Assembly: GCF_008370685.1 (NCBI RefSeq) | Contig: NZ_VTZU01000024.1 | Location: forward strand, 1-64,000 | Length of the DNA stretch: 64,000 nucleotides | From: Aquimarina sp. RZ0 | GTDB lineage: Bacteria; Bacteroidota; Bacteroidia; Flavobacteriales; Flavobacteriaceae | Direction of reading: 5' to 3' | Part shown: positions 1 through 10,669 of the stretch, piece after piece | How positions within the stretch are numbered: the first letter of the stretch is position 1 | How the letters are laid out: each line of letters opens with the position of its first letter | Made by a program: the position numbers and the translations under genes | The notes under the pieces: generated by a model | Told to the model about the DNA's origin: nothing | Seen by the model: only the letters and a program-made list of their open reading frames with translations | The model's database searches: none

Positions 1-930
1 GTATCTTAGACTGATGAATATTCGACTAGATGTAGTGGTCAAAGATGTGGTGGGTCTGACAGGACTTAAAATTATTAGAGCAATTGCTCTAGGCGAAACT
101 GACCCAAAAAAATTAGCTAGTCTCAGGCATTATAACTGCAAGAAAAGCGAAGAGGAAATAGCTAAAGCGCTACATAGTAATGAACGTAAAGACTTCCTTT
201 ACGCTCTTAAAGACGAATTGGATACCTACGAGTTCATTCAAAAGAAAATCAGAGAATGTGATGACCAAATTGCTAAGAAACTAGACGATATAATAGGTAA
301 AGATCCTGAAAAGCAAGAACATCACATCGATAAAAAACCATATAAACGCATCAATAAAAACACCCCAAAAGATATTGACATCAATTTAAAATCCTATCAA
401 ATGTTTAAGGGTACAGACCTACTTGCTATCGAAGGTATGAGCTATAATACTGTCCTTACCATTATGAGCGAAGTAGGATATGATGGCATCAAGAAATTTA
501 AGACCGCAAAACACTTTACATCGTGGCTAAGACTCGCACCAAACAATAAAGTCAGTGGTGGCAAAGTGCTATCCAGCAAAATTGGAAAAGGTAGTAGCAG
601 ACTCAAAATAGCACTAAGAAATGCCGCAAACTCTATTGGAAACCTAAAAGACAGTACACCTTTAAGAGATTTTTTTCATAGAATAAACTTTAGAAAAGGA
701 CGGGTATCTGCAATTACAGCAACAGCAAGAAAATTAGCCGTTATAATCTGGAATATGGTCACTAAAGGAATTGCATATCAAAATCCAGAAGGCTATCTCT
801 ACCTCGATCAAAAAAGAAAACTAGGACTAGTGAAAAGAATTAGAAAACAAATTGATAAATTTGGATTAACTAATGATGATTTGCAAATAACTGTAAATCA
901 GTAGTGTAATTTTACGTTAGTCAGAATTTT
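1..930 (+). mobile_element. IS110-family insertion sequence, right-hand part
   Basis: The element enters from the left window edge, and its transposase occupies nearly all of the visible part. Its right boundary lies between the transposase stop (904) and about 935. There the opposite strand resumes a coding frame of an alpha-2-macroglobulin-like protein. The noncoding right end is therefore only about 10-30 bp. IS110-family elements lack classical terminal inverted repeats and target duplications, so the exact junction cannot be set from one end. A short right end fits the IS110 group, whose long noncoding end with the guide (bridge) RNA lies upstream of the transposase, here outside the window. 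Confidence 0.8.
2..904 (+). CDS. IS110-family transposase, 5' end outside the window
   Basis: This is an RNA-guided DEDD/serine-type recombinase of the IS110 family. The frame is open to the window edge, and residues before the Met at 14 (Tyr-Leu-Arg-Leu) look native, so the true start and the RuvC-like DEDD domain lie upstream. The visible part holds a lysine-rich coiled-coil linker (about residues 45-125 from Met14) and then the Transposase_20 domain. That domain opens with LLAIEGMSYNT, where a helix-hairpin-helix-like GxG is expected. The SGGK serine (residue 181 from Met14) sits where the family's catalytic serine is normally found, by analogy. The RLKIALRNAA helix and a basic C-terminus follow. 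The frame looks intact, so the element may be active. Confidence 0.88.
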   Translation, partial: YLRLMNIRLDVVVKDVVGLTGLKIIRAIALGETDPKKLASLRHYNCKKSEEEIAKALHSNERKDFLYALKDELDTYEFIQKKIRECDDQIAKKLDDIIGKDPEKQEHHIDKKPYKRINKNTPKDIDINLKSYQMFKGTDLLAIEGMSYNTVLTIMSEVGYDGIKKFKTAKHFTSWLRLAPNNKVSGGKVLSSKIGKGSSRLKIALRNAANSIGNLKDSTPLRDFFHRINFRKGRVSAITATARKLAVIIWNMVTKGIAYQNPEGYLYLDQKRKLGLVKRIRKQIDKFGLTNDDLQITVNQ

Positions 931-3900
931 ATATTGTACAGTCTGAATGTTATCAGGAATTTGAAGTGCCCAGGATACATTGGTATTGCCAGCAGCTTTT
1001 ACCGAGAAATCCTGGCTGATATTGGTATTCTGTAAATCAGTATTAATAGATTTTCCTGTAAGCGCATCTGTTAATTGTAATTCTATGACCCCGCTAAGAT
1101 CTTTTGTAGAAATATTAGAAACCTTAGAACTGAATACAATTTTGTCTCCTTCTCTTAAGAATCGAGGAGGATTTGGCAGAATCATTAATTCTTTTTGAGT
1201 TACTGTTTCCAACATAGTAGTTGCTGCATGCAATTCTTTTGTATGCGCTACTAACTGTAGTTTCCATTTGGTCAGCGCTTCAGGAGCAGTAAAATTAAAA
1301 CTTACATTTCCTTCGGGGTCTGTGGTCAAATGCGGAAAGAAAAATGCGGTTTCCTGTAAATTTTTTCGAATTTTGACACCTTCTAATACAGTTTTTGTCG
1401 TTTTATCTTTTGCCTCCGTACTGGCTGTATTAGATGTGTCTTTCTCTTGGTTAGAGATAGAGGCGACCTCTTCTAACTGAGCCTCATCCTCTACCATTTC
1501 CATAGCATTAGACATAGCAGCTTCTCTTCCAGGAGCAGCAGCGCTTTTCATTTTTATACCAGATGATAGCCCTCTTAGTCTATAATTATTGCTTTGTCCA
1601 AAATACAATCCAAACCAATTCAACTGGTCATATCCTTGTTGAGTGAAACCTGTATGTTTTTGATTTGTATTAAAGAGTCTGAAATTGGTTGTTTTAAAGC
1701 TGTTGTTTCCTTTTCTCTTCGCATAAGAGTAATATATAGGTCTGTTTATAGGATTAAAAGACCAATCGTGCATTCTAAATTGATCCAGAGAAGCATCATA
1801 CATGCCAGCCAATAATTCTGCAGTAACTTTGTCTCCTTTTGGCCCTTTGACTGTAAAACTCCAGATTTCCTCTTGTCCGGGTTTCAGCTTGTCTCTAAAG
1901 GTTTTAGTTTCTATGCTCAATTCGGTTGATTCATAAGGAACTGCTATTGGTAACACACCATTTTTATGATCATTATACGTTACTAAGCTGTATGCTACTG
2001 CGAAGCCTCCCAAATTTTCTTTGTTTACGGGTATTTTTATCGTTTTACTATTGTTTGATAGTTTGATCAGTTTGGTTTCAATAATTTCATGATTCTTTTC
2101 TATATCCAGGGTAACGGTTGCATTTTCTGAGGCCGAACTTACTTTTAGAACTACTTCTTCTCCTGATTTATAAGAAACCTTATCTGTCGTGATTTCAAAT
2201 AGCTGATGATCTGCAACCTTCTTGTCTGATTGATCAACTACAGAAACATATTTAATATCTTTTACTTCCTGACCAAATCTGTCTTTGGTAGTTAATTCTA
2301 TAACATAGTTGCCAGATTCCCATTTTTTTGTATTTCCTAATGCTATTAGCTGATTTCCTTTCTTCTGGTTTTTGGTTTGTTGAGTATCATATTTTTTTTC
2401 CAATACTAGTTGTCCTTTTTTCCAGTTTCTATGATCATCTTCATTTTGATACGCATCGTGCGGGAATAGTTTTTTAAATTCTTCTTTTGTCAAACTAGTA
2501 TAATCTGGAGCTTTCCAAGGTCGCGATCGCAATGTATACTCAGGAGATTGAAGTTTAAAAATTTTGATAGCCCCACTATTTGCTACGAATTTATCATTCA
2601 AATTTTTGGTCGTAATATTCAGAGAGTTATCTTTTTTCGTTTTTTCAACCGTCGGGGAGATGCTTATGTCGGCCGTTAAGGCATGATACCCAACATTCAC
2701 AATAGTTGTTGTACTTCTGGTTTCGCCATTAATATCAATAACATCCGCAGTTACTTCATAATTAAAAATAGGCTGATCGTCTTTAGAAACATTTTTATCA
2801 GGTATGGCAGCAAAGGTGATACTATACTCGCCAGTATCATTAGTTCTAGTCTCTCCGTGTGTGATTTCCTGTGATTCTACAGTATATCTGGGAAACCAAT
2901 AGCACCATTTGGGATATTGCACTTTTCTGTGTACCCGGTATACTACTTTGGCATCCGTAATATTGCTTCCTGCATAGGCAATGGCTGTTCCTGTTAGTTT
3001 GATACTGTCATTAACCTTATAGGTTTCTATAACGGGTTTAAAGGTAGTTTCAAACTTAGGTCTTTTGTATTCTTCTACAGAGATGTAGGTACTATTATAA
3101 TTATGAGTCTGGATAGTATAATTTCCTGTAAGACCTGAAGAAGGCAGTATAAATTCTCCTGCAAAAGAACCATACTCATTGGTGGTGAAATTTATATTTT
3201 TTATTTCCTGCCCATTTACATCTATTAGTTTTGCGAAGGTCTCTTTTCCGGATGTTACTTTTGGATCTTCTTTACCTATAGATTCCATCATAATTCCTTT
3301 AAAATATACTGTTTGTCCAGGTCTATAGATGCTTCTATCTGTAAATAAGAAGGTGGTGTAGCGTGTTTGGGTATCTGTATTGTTTCGATCAGGGTATTGG
3401 TTGATATAGTAATTTCCAAAAAAAGCTGTATCTGTTCCACTGCTTACTGTGGCCATTACGTTATAGTAGTTGCCTTTTTTACTAAAAGATGCTTCGCCTT
3501 TCTCGTTTGTAGTAATTGTTTTATTGAGGCTGTTTCTATGATTATCAGTGGTAAGAAGAATACTTGCTTTAGGAATAGGACTACCATTATTTCTGTTCAC
3601 AACCTGAAACTTAGTTTCTTTGGTTGTCTTGTTTTCTAATAAAGTAAGGTCTGTTACCTGGAGATCACCAAATGAAAAGGTATGTTCTTCATTGAGATCT
3701 TTTGCTGTAGAACCTACGATAAGGTATTCTCCTTGTGCCAATGCAGGTACGGGGATTTCTGTACTGTGATTTTGGTAGTCTTTTTCGTTAATTAAGGAGG
3801 AATCCCAACTTGTTACTTCGGTAAGTTTGCTCAGAAATTCTATTTGTTCTTTTTTTCGATACTTTTTCTGAAGCGATTTTAGTTGATTTTTATCTATTTT

Positions 3901-5112
3901 TAATACTTTAAAATAGAGTGCATTCAGATTTTTATAATTTACTAAAATTTTTGAAGGCTGCTTTATGGGGATATATTTTTCTAATGTAATTGAATTAATA
4001 GTCTTATTAAGGATTTGTTCTTTAAGAGAAATACAATTTTTTGTTCCTTTGGAATCAGGAAATCCTGAAACAGCATTTTCACATATTTCTAAAGCTTTTT
4101 TTAATTCCCAGCGGTATGTGTCATTTTCTTTGGGTATATATGTTGCTGCCTGTTCTCGATAGAGATTGGCAATTTCATAATCATATAGGGTAGAAGAGGG
4201 ACTGTTTTTATATTTTTCTTTTTCAGAAAGTAGAGTCTCTAATAATACGGTTTGTTTGTTAGAAAAGGTAGCGTGGTCATCAACAAAATTTAAGCGTTCA
4301 ATATTTATAGCAATTAATGCATCAGCTTGTTTGTCTCGCTTATGGAAATTAACAAGGTTTTGGTATATCTTTATTGCATGAAATTGAAGTGATAGCGAAT
4401 CCTGCGTAGTAATTTTTACTCTAGAAAACGGTTCGGCTTCCTCCATATATTCTGGTGTGTCAATCTCAAAAGCATATGCCGGTTTGGTAATACTCGTTTC
4501 TGAAGTTTTATAAAACGCTAAGGCATTATGGGATAAAAAATCATACAATGTAGACCTATAAATTTTAGAGTCTTCTTGCTGAGTAAGAATATCATTGAAT
4601 TTAGTAAGATCAGTTTGCTGCGCCAAAACTCCATTTTGAAGAGATTTCTGATAATATAAGTGGATTTCGGAAAATAAGGTTTCTAAATCCCAGGTTCTGA
4701 AATCTTCCGGATCTACTTTTTCAGAAGTTTTGGTTCGGTTATAGAATTTCCATCGGTTTTCCTGAAAGTATTGCCAATATAGGTTTGCCAAAATACTTTC
4801 CAGAATATTTCTGCTAGGAAAAGCAGTTTCTTTGATCTCATTTTTTAACTCTTTGATAATACTTAATTGCGCGTTCTCTTCCAGGGTTAACGTATACTTT
4901 GCTTTATAGATAAAAGCTTTAGTAATCTGGTTAGCGTTTTTATCTTTTTTTGCCTTGTTATGAATAACCTCTACTACTTCCAGTGCAGATTTAGGTAATC
5001 CTTTTTTATCAAAATCTTCTATTTTTTTCCAGTCACTTTGATAATCTTGTGCTATCATATAATAAGCATTAGTAATGAAGAGTATAAAAACTAAGATGAT
5101 GTGCTTTTTCAT
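898..5112 (-). pseudogene. alpha-2-macroglobulin-like protein, truncated by IS110 insertion
   Basis: This was a large secreted macroglobulin/YfaS-like protein of Bacteroidota, thought to act as a protease trap or envelope-quality factor. The start at 5112 (MKKHIILVF) gives a good signal peptide ending near IAQ; a start 12 codons upstream would spoil it. After an alpha-helical N-terminal region come macroglobulin beta-domains, with typical RSIYRPGQTVYFKG near residue 600. The bait-like region follows, then the start of the A2M core (ETAFFFPHLTTDPEGNV, about 1265). The frame stops a little later with a tail (about TNVKLHY) read from the insertion element. Relatives continue for several hundred residues through the thioester-type domain and C-terminal beta-domains, all missing here. 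The rest of the gene should lie left of the window. The loss of function is inferred. Confidence 0.85.
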
Positions 5113-5538
5113 TTTTTTATAATAATTTGTTATCGGTTTACCAAGCAAGCTTTATATCATAAAACTCACAATAGATAAATAAATGTATAAAACTACATAA
5201 TAGAAATGAGCATTGGCATTATTAATTAAATTAATAAGCCAAAACATACATACTATTTGGATGTAAATAAACAACTAAACCAAAACTAATAAAACGATGA
5301 ATTAGGGAAAAGCTTGTATTGCTTAGTGAAAGGTTAGAATTGATGAGTAATCTTATCTCGAATTAGGTAAAAAAGAAAAAATCTGAACGGATTTCAGCCA
5401 TTTTTCAGGAAATAGAAAAAGTCAAGACAAATTTCTACAATATCAATATAGAAATTTGTCTTGAATAATATACTTCTATAATGCTATCTGTATACTATTA
5501 TTTAAAATAAATTTTGGTGTCAAAATTAGTATATGAAA
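5113..5538. other. intergenic region, no gene seen
   Basis: 426 bp of AT-rich sequence between the truncated macroglobulin gene and the end of the alkylsulfatase-like gene. It must hold the promoter of the former; I could not fix a clear TAnnTTTG box. The only strong structure is the 16-bp hairpin listed separately. No protein frame or RNA gene was recognised. Confidence 0.5.
5422..5464 (-). terminator. perfect 16-bp hairpin, likely terminator of the alkylsulfatase-like gene
   Basis: TCAAGACAAATTTCTA (5422-5437) is perfectly complemented by 5449-5464 around an 11-nt loop. Read on the minus strand, the stem is followed by CTTTTTC, a modest U-tract, about 75 nt beyond the stop codon of the upstream gene. 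The stem is long and AT-rich for an intrinsic terminator, so another role such as an mRNA 3'-end stabiliser is possible. Confidence 0.6.
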
Positions 5539-7539
5539 TTAAGGTAATACAATATTAAACCAGAAGTTAAAAGTGTCCAATTTTGACATAAAAATAGTAA
5601 ATGCCGATTGACTTCCTTCAAGTTCCATTTCACCACTATCTATTAAATCTTGGACTGTAGATTCTCCAGACATTAGCTTATCAAAACTTATTCTCTTAGT
5701 TGTAATAGTAGCAGTAACATTTTCAGAGACATGTTTATCCATTCTAGGGGTGACAGCTCCATTACTTACGATAAGAGCTAATCTATGAGGTATTCTGTTG
5801 CCTTCTTGTGTAAGATTAATATTAAAATTGTAATCTAGATTAGAGTTTTCAGTTCCTTTGAATTGCATTCCGAGATAGTTAAAATATAGTTCGTTAGACA
5901 TTCCTGCAGTCATATCAGGAGAAGCTGTACTAACAGATTCTGTTTTATGAATACCATTTCGTAGTTCTTTGGCTCCTGTCAAATAAAAATTTCTCCAGGG
6001 ACCGGATTCTGCCTGATACCCCAATTGTTCGTAGGTGTCGGCCAGGAGATAACGTGCCTGGGTATTCGTAGTATCTGCAAAAACTAGATTATTAACTAGT
6101 TCAGCTACCCATTGATACTCTCCTCTATCAAAAGATTTCTGAGCAGTTTCTAGTAATTTTGAAGCTCCTCCAATTGCTTCAACATATTTTTTACCTGATT
6201 TTTTAGGTGTAAGTGGGTTTAGGTTAGCTGGATTTCCATCAAACCATCCAAAATATAGTTGATATTGAGCTTTTGTATTATGCTTTACAGTACCATAATA
6301 GTCTCTATTATAAAATTCATTACTCAAGGAATCTGGCAATTGAATCATGCTGGATAGTTCTCTGGGAGTGTATCCTTGATTAGAAAGTCTTAAGGTTTGG
6401 TCGTGTATATATCTATAGGTGTCTCTTTGTTTTTTTAAAAATTTGAGAATGTTATCGTTCCCCCATGTAGGCCAATGATGTGATCCAAAAGAAATTTCGG
6501 CTTGATCTCCCCATTTAGAGATTGATAAATCAATGTATTTACTCCATTTTTGACCATTTCTCACTTGTGCACCTCTGAGAGTATACAAATTATGAAGAGT
6601 ATGACTAACGTTTTCTGATTGACAGAAAGCTTTTAGATCTCTAAAGTAAAACATCATTTCTGCTGGAGCCTCTGATTCTGGAGTATATATAAACTCGATA
6701 TTTACGCCATCGATATTCATAGATTCTCCTTGTTCTTCTTTAATATCTATAGTGGGTTCTACAATACCTGTTATACCATTAGATGTAGTGGTTCCCAATC
6801 CACTTCCTAAAGTTCCTAATGTATCTTTAGTCATTATGTTTCCATACATGTATGAAGCTCTTCTACTCATGGCATTACCAGCCATAACATTTTCACTGAT
6901 AGAGCTATCAAAAAAACCTTCAGGAGCTAGTATTTTATAATCATCATCTATAAAATCTGTAAGCCCTCTGACTCCGCCGAAATGATCTACATGAGAATGT
7001 GTAAAAAGAATGGCTTTTATTGGTAAAGTACCAAAATTTTTATTGACTAGTTCCATTGCTTTTTTTGCAGTGGCAGGAGTTGTCAGAGGATCAATTACTA
7101 TCCATCCATTGTCACTTCTTACTAAGCTCATATTAGCTAGATCATACCCTCTGACCTGTAAAATACGATCATCTTTTACTCTAAAAAGCCCGTGAATAGC
7201 ATTTAATTGGCTTTGTCTCCACAAACTTGGGTTCGTTGTTGTAGGGTGAGAGCCTTTAATAAAATCAAATAAAGAAGTGTCATAAGAGAGACTTCCGTCA
7301 GGGTTGATTATTCTTGATATTTTTAAAGTATCAATAAGTCCTTGATTTGCATTAATAAAATCTGTAGAGTCTTCAAAATTTAATTTGGTCAATAATTCAT
7401 TGTTCTTTTCAATGGTGAAATTGGAAGCTTTTTTTTGATTTTTAGTTCTAATAATCTGAGGTAGTGTAGTAGGCGTATTATTACAACTGTAAATGATTGT
7501 AAGAAAAGCAATGATGAAAGTGATTCTAATTTTTCTCAT
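5539..7539 (-). CDS. alkyl sulfatase-like metallo-beta-lactamase-fold lipoprotein
   Basis: This is a predicted type III alkylsulfatase (SdsA1/Pseudomonas SDS-hydrolase family), which would cleave primary or secondary alkyl sulfate esters at the cell surface or periplasm. The N-terminus has a hydrophobic stretch and a lipobox ending at Cys19 (IIYSC), so it should be a lipoprotein. The metal-binding motif THSHVDHFGG supplies His181, His183, Asp185 and His186. GSHHWPTWGN near residue 310 is typical of the family. After the catalytic domain come an alkylsulfatase dimerisation region (about 380-530) and an SCP2-like C-terminal domain (about 545-666). The length of 666 residues matches the family. 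It is transcribed alone. Substrate specificity cannot be read from the sequence. Confidence 0.87.
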   Translation of the reverse strand: MRKIRITFIIAFLTIIYSCNNTPTTLPQIIRTKNQKKASNFTIEKNNELLTKLNFEDSTDFINANQGLIDTLKISRIINPDGSLSYDTSLFDFIKGSHPTTTNPSLWRQSQLNAIHGLFRVKDDRILQVRGYDLANMSLVRSDNGWIVIDPLTTPATAKKAMELVNKNFGTLPIKAILFTHSHVDHFGGVRGLTDFIDDDYKILAPEGFFDSSISENVMAGNAMSRRASYMYGNIMTKDTLGTLGSGLGTTTSNGITGIVEPTIDIKEEQGESMNIDGVNIEFIYTPESEAPAEMMFYFRDLKAFCQSENVSHTLHNLYTLRGAQVRNGQKWSKYIDLSISKWGDQAEISFGSHHWPTWGNDNILKFLKKQRDTYRYIHDQTLRLSNQGYTPRELSSMIQLPDSLSNEFYNRDYYGTVKHNTKAQYQLYFGWFDGNPANLNPLTPKKSGKKYVEAIGGASKLLETAQKSFDRGEYQWVAELVNNLVFADTTNTQARYLLADTYEQLGYQAESGPWRNFYLTGAKELRNGIHKTESVSTASPDMTAGMSNELYFNYLGMQFKGTENSNLDYNFNINLTQEGNRIPHRLALIVSNGAVTPRMDKHVSENVTATITTKRISFDKLMSGESTVQDLIDSGEMELEGSQSAFTIFMSKLDTFNFWFNIVLP

Positions 7540-8135
7540 TTGATATATATGATTTGTTTATTACTAGATGATTGTATTTGCAGGTAGAAGATAAAATTAA
7601 AGATGTATGGTTTTGAGGAGATTAATTTTTAGGTTACATAGGGTAGTAATTCATGTATTGTAATCGATGGTGTAAAAAAATAAATGGAAAGAGGTATTGA
7701 TGTGTGGTTCGTTTGTAATTCATAGTTGTGCTAGAGATGTCCATGTTTGTGAAAAGTCAAGAAAAGTATTATTACGATATAGAATTTTAATAAACAAGGA
7801 TTTATTTTTGTGTCTTTTTTTAAGAAGATTGTGACGTGTGTTTTAAATAGTTGTTTATCAGTTAGTTTGTTGTGCAGTGTGTTTGTGCTGAGTATTTGTG
7901 GTATAGTATGTTTACTTTTTTAACGTAATGTTTAAAATAGAAAAACAGTATTAGAGTTTTTAGTTTTTGTAAGATTTTAAGAATAGATTTGTTTTATTCT
8001 ATTGTAGATTTTCTTATGTTGGTAGTTAACAAAATGAGAATAAAGTATTATAGAATATGATTACTATTATGCTTATAAAAAAGATATTGTCTTAGCAATT
8101 AATTTTATATTTACATTCAATTATATAATTAGACT
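7540..8135. other. 596-bp intergenic region between divergent genes
   Basis: AT-rich spacer separating the divergently transcribed alkylsulfatase-like gene and mpl. A TATTTTTG box at 7803-7810 on the plus strand resembles a Bacteroidota -7 element, but no start codon follows closely. TATATTTA at 8106-8113, about 22 bp before the mpl start codon, with TTG at 8087-8089, is a weak candidate mpl promoter. I see no gene, long repeat or convincing hairpin. Confidence 0.4.
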
Positions 8136-9488
8136 ATGCGCGTACATTTTATTGCTATCGGAGGAAGTGCAATGCACAATCTGGCAATGGCACTATATCA
8201 AAAAGGAGATGAAGTAACAGGTAGTGATGATGTAATTTTTGAACCTTCAAAATCCAGATTAGATCGTTATGGATTATTACCTAATGAATTTGGATGGTTT
8301 CCTGAAAAGATTACTACAGATATTGATGTGATTATATTAGGAATGCATGCTAAAGAAGATAATGAAGAATTGAGGAAAGCTCAGGAGTTAGGGTTAAAAA
8401 TATATTCATATCCAGAGTTTTTATATGAACATTCTAAAAATAAAACCAGAGTAGTTATTGGAGGATCACATGGTAAAACGACTATTACTTCTATGATTTT
8501 ACATGTGTTGCATTATCATGATAAAAAAGTTGATTATATGGTGGGTGCACAGTTAGAAGGTTTTGATACTATGGTGCATTTAACAGAGGAGAATGATTTT
8601 ATGGTGCTGGAAGGTGATGAATACCTTTCTTCTTCGATTGATAGGAGACCAAAATTTCATTTGTATCAGCCTAATATTGCTTTGGTCAGTGGTATTGCCT
8701 GGGATCATATTAATGTGTTTCCTACTTTTGATACTTATGTGGATCAATTCAGGATTTTTATGAATTCTATTATTAATGGAGGAGCTTTGGTATATAATGA
8801 AGAAGATATAGAAGTGAATCAGTTAGCAGAAGCTACAGAAAATCCAATTCGTAAGTTTGCATATAATACACCAGAATATCATGTAGAAGATGGAGAGACT
8901 TTATTATTAACTCCAGAAGGAGCGATGCCAATTGAGATTTTTGGAGGACATAATCTTAGTAACCTCGCTGGTGCTAAATGGATTTGTCAGCACATGGGGG
9001 TTGATGAAGATGACTTTTATGAGGCTATTTCATCTTTTAAAGGTGCATCAAAGCGATTAGAGAAAATTGCAGAAAGTGATGTTGCAGTAGCCTATAAAGA
9101 TTTTGCACATAGCCCTTCAAAGGTAAGTGCTACTACAAAAGCAGTAAAAGAGCAATACCAAAATAAGCGATTGATAGCTTGTCTGGAGTTGCACACATAC
9201 AGTAGTCTTACTGGAACTTTTCTTAAAGAGTATAAAGGAGCGTTGGATGCAGCAGATGAGGCAGTGGTTTTTTATTCTCCTCATGCTATAGAAATTAAAA
9301 AATTAGAAGCAGTATCTGCGAATCAAATCGAAGAAGCATTTAATCGGGATGATCTTATCATTTACACAAATCCTGAAGAATTCAAAAAATATTTATATCA
9401 AAAAGATTTTTCTAATTCAGCCTTGTTATTAATGAGTAGTGGTAATTATGGAGGATTGGATTTTGATGAAGTGAAAGGAATGATTTAA
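8136..9488 (+). CDS. mpl: Mpl-type murein peptide ligase
   Basis: This is a Mur-ligase-family enzyme that reattaches the recycled tripeptide L-Ala-gamma-D-Glu-meso-DAP to UDP-MurNAc in peptidoglycan recycling, in the cytoplasm. The N-terminal Rossmann domain opens with HFIAIGGSAMHNLA. The ATP-binding P-loop GGSHGKTTITSM lies near residue 110. A central ligase domain carries LEGDEYLSS and SGIAWDHINVFP, and a C-terminal domain holds YKDFAHSPSKV, the Mpl/MurC-like substrate loop. The length of 450 residues fits Mpl. MurC is the alternative, but the DFAHSP signature and the isolated position away from a dcw cluster favour Mpl. It converges with the next gene, with two bases between the stop codons. 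Confidence 0.85.
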   Translation: MRVHFIAIGGSAMHNLAMALYQKGDEVTGSDDVIFEPSKSRLDRYGLLPNEFGWFPEKITTDIDVIILGMHAKEDNEELRKAQELGLKIYSYPEFLYEHSKNKTRVVIGGSHGKTTITSMILHVLHYHDKKVDYMVGAQLEGFDTMVHLTEENDFMVLEGDEYLSSSIDRRPKFHLYQPNIALVSGIAWDHINVFPTFDTYVDQFRIFMNSIINGGALVYNEEDIEVNQLAEATENPIRKFAYNTPEYHVEDGETLLLTPEGAMPIEIFGGHNLSNLAGAKWICQHMGVDEDDFYEAISSFKGASKRLEKIAESDVAVAYKDFAHSPSKVSATTKAVKEQYQNKRLIACLELHTYSSLTGTFLKEYKGALDAADEAVVFYSPHAIEIKKLEAVSANQIEEAFNRDDLIIYTNPEEFKKYLYQKDFSNSALLLMSSGNYGGLDFDEVKGMI

Positions 9489-9490
9489 GA

Positions 9491-10090
9491 CTAAAAGTGC
9501 TTTTCAAATAATCCATTTACAAAATCTGTAATGTTTTTTTGATTATTTTTAATCAATTCTTGTTTTGCATTTTCTATATCTGCCGGAACCTTATCTTGGC
9601 TAAGTTTAAATTTTCCTTCCCATTGTTGCACTTCGATTTCGAAGCAATGTATGTGAGGAAGTAGACGATCCATTCTTGTATCGTTTATAGATAAAGTAAA
9701 ATTTTGATTAGGAGTTTCCAGAAATTCTGTCATAGTAATTATAGATTTTTTGATGATATCAGAGTCTTTAATTTCTGTTACTATCCCGATAGCGTGCGCA
9801 ATAATATAGTTCCACGTAGGCAATTGATTTGTGGTATATATAGAAGGAGATATATAGGTCTGAGGCCCTTGAAAAATACAGGTAACAGGATAATCATCCT
9901 TTAATAGTTCTACATGAGGGTTGTTAGCATCTATGTGTCCTACAAGTTTCTGTCCGTGAAGAATAACGGGAGCGTGTGTTATAAAAGGTGTTTTGTCTTG
10001 TGCTGAAACCAAAACTGCGAAAGGATATTGTAAAGCAACTTTTTTTATATTCTCTAAGTTGTGTTCTTGATGATGTTTTGGAGGATACAC
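9491..10090 (-). CDS. PaiB-like FMN-binding protein
   Basis: This 199-residue protein belongs to the PaiB/FMN-binding split-barrel family, annotated as negative transcriptional regulators after Bacillus PaiB. Features seen: N-terminal MYPPKHHQEHN, the AVLVSAQDKTPFITHAPVIL core strand, LVGHIDANNPHVELL, the FQGPQTYISPSIY motif, and a C-terminal region where the family continues with WEGKFKLSQDK. The length is typical. The gene lies 15 bp downstream of a DUF1569 gene on the same strand and is probably co-transcribed with it. A flavin-dependent or regulatory role is inferred from the family only. Confidence 0.83.
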   Translation of the reverse strand: MYPPKHHQEHNLENIKKVALQYPFAVLVSAQDKTPFITHAPVILHGQKLVGHIDANNPHVELLKDDYPVTCIFQGPQTYISPSIYTTNQLPTWNYIIAHAIGIVTEIKDSDIIKKSIITMTEFLETPNQNFTLSINDTRMDRLLPHIHCFEIEVQQWEGKFKLSQDKVPADIENAKQELIKNNQKNITDFVNGLFEKHF

Positions 10091-10105
10091 AAAAAAACTT
10101 ATTTG

Positions 10106-10549
10106 TTATACATTAAATTGTTGTAAATGGTGATCCAGATGTTTGTATTGCATCTTACCCCATTGCTCATTAGTGAAGGCTCCAAACATTGGATGTGGCT
10201 CCCATTGAGATACATTTCTTTTTTCAGAAAATTCTTTTACAAGCTCAAGCAATGTCTTTTTTTCTTCATCAAAAATTTTAAGATCTACTACTTTTAATTT
10301 GGGATGCGTTGGTAAGTTCTTTCTCCAGGGTTTGTCATTGTATAATGACTTTTTAAAAAACAATTTTGCCATAAAACTTGGTTTCATAGCAGGATGCTGT
10401 TTTTTTAAAGCAATTTTTAATGGAAATTGACAATGATGTAACATTTGAGATACGTCCATTTTACCCCAATTGGGAGTGCTGGTGTTCGACAGTGCATCAA
10501 TGCGATCTGCTATCTCATCTTTTGAAGCTTCATTAAAAAGGGATTTCAT
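10106..10549 (-). CDS. DUF1569 family protein
   Basis: This 147-residue protein matches the DUF1569 family, a DinB-like four-helix-bundle group common in Bacteroidota with no established function. The MDVSQMLHHCQFPL segment (about residues 31-44) contains the His residues that in DinB-fold proteins bind a metal. HLDHHLQQF at the C-terminus supplies further His. No signal peptide is present, so it should be cytoplasmic. It precedes the PaiB-like gene by 15 bp, suggesting a two-gene operon. Confidence 0.78.
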   Translation of the reverse strand: MKSLFNEASKDEIADRIDALSNTSTPNWGKMDVSQMLHHCQFPLKIALKKQHPAMKPSFMAKLFFKKSLYNDKPWRKNLPTHPKLKVVDLKIFDEEKKTLLELVKEFSEKRNVSQWEPHPMFGAFTNEQWGKMQYKHLDHHLQQFNV

Positions 10550-10669
10550 TTCTGATGTTTTACTATGCTGATACTCAAAAATAGCAGATTTATTTTAAAA
10601 TTAAGCATAGAAACGACTTGCCATCATAAAATAGCTCACTTTTTAATGTTTTTAGAAAGTAGAAGTTTA

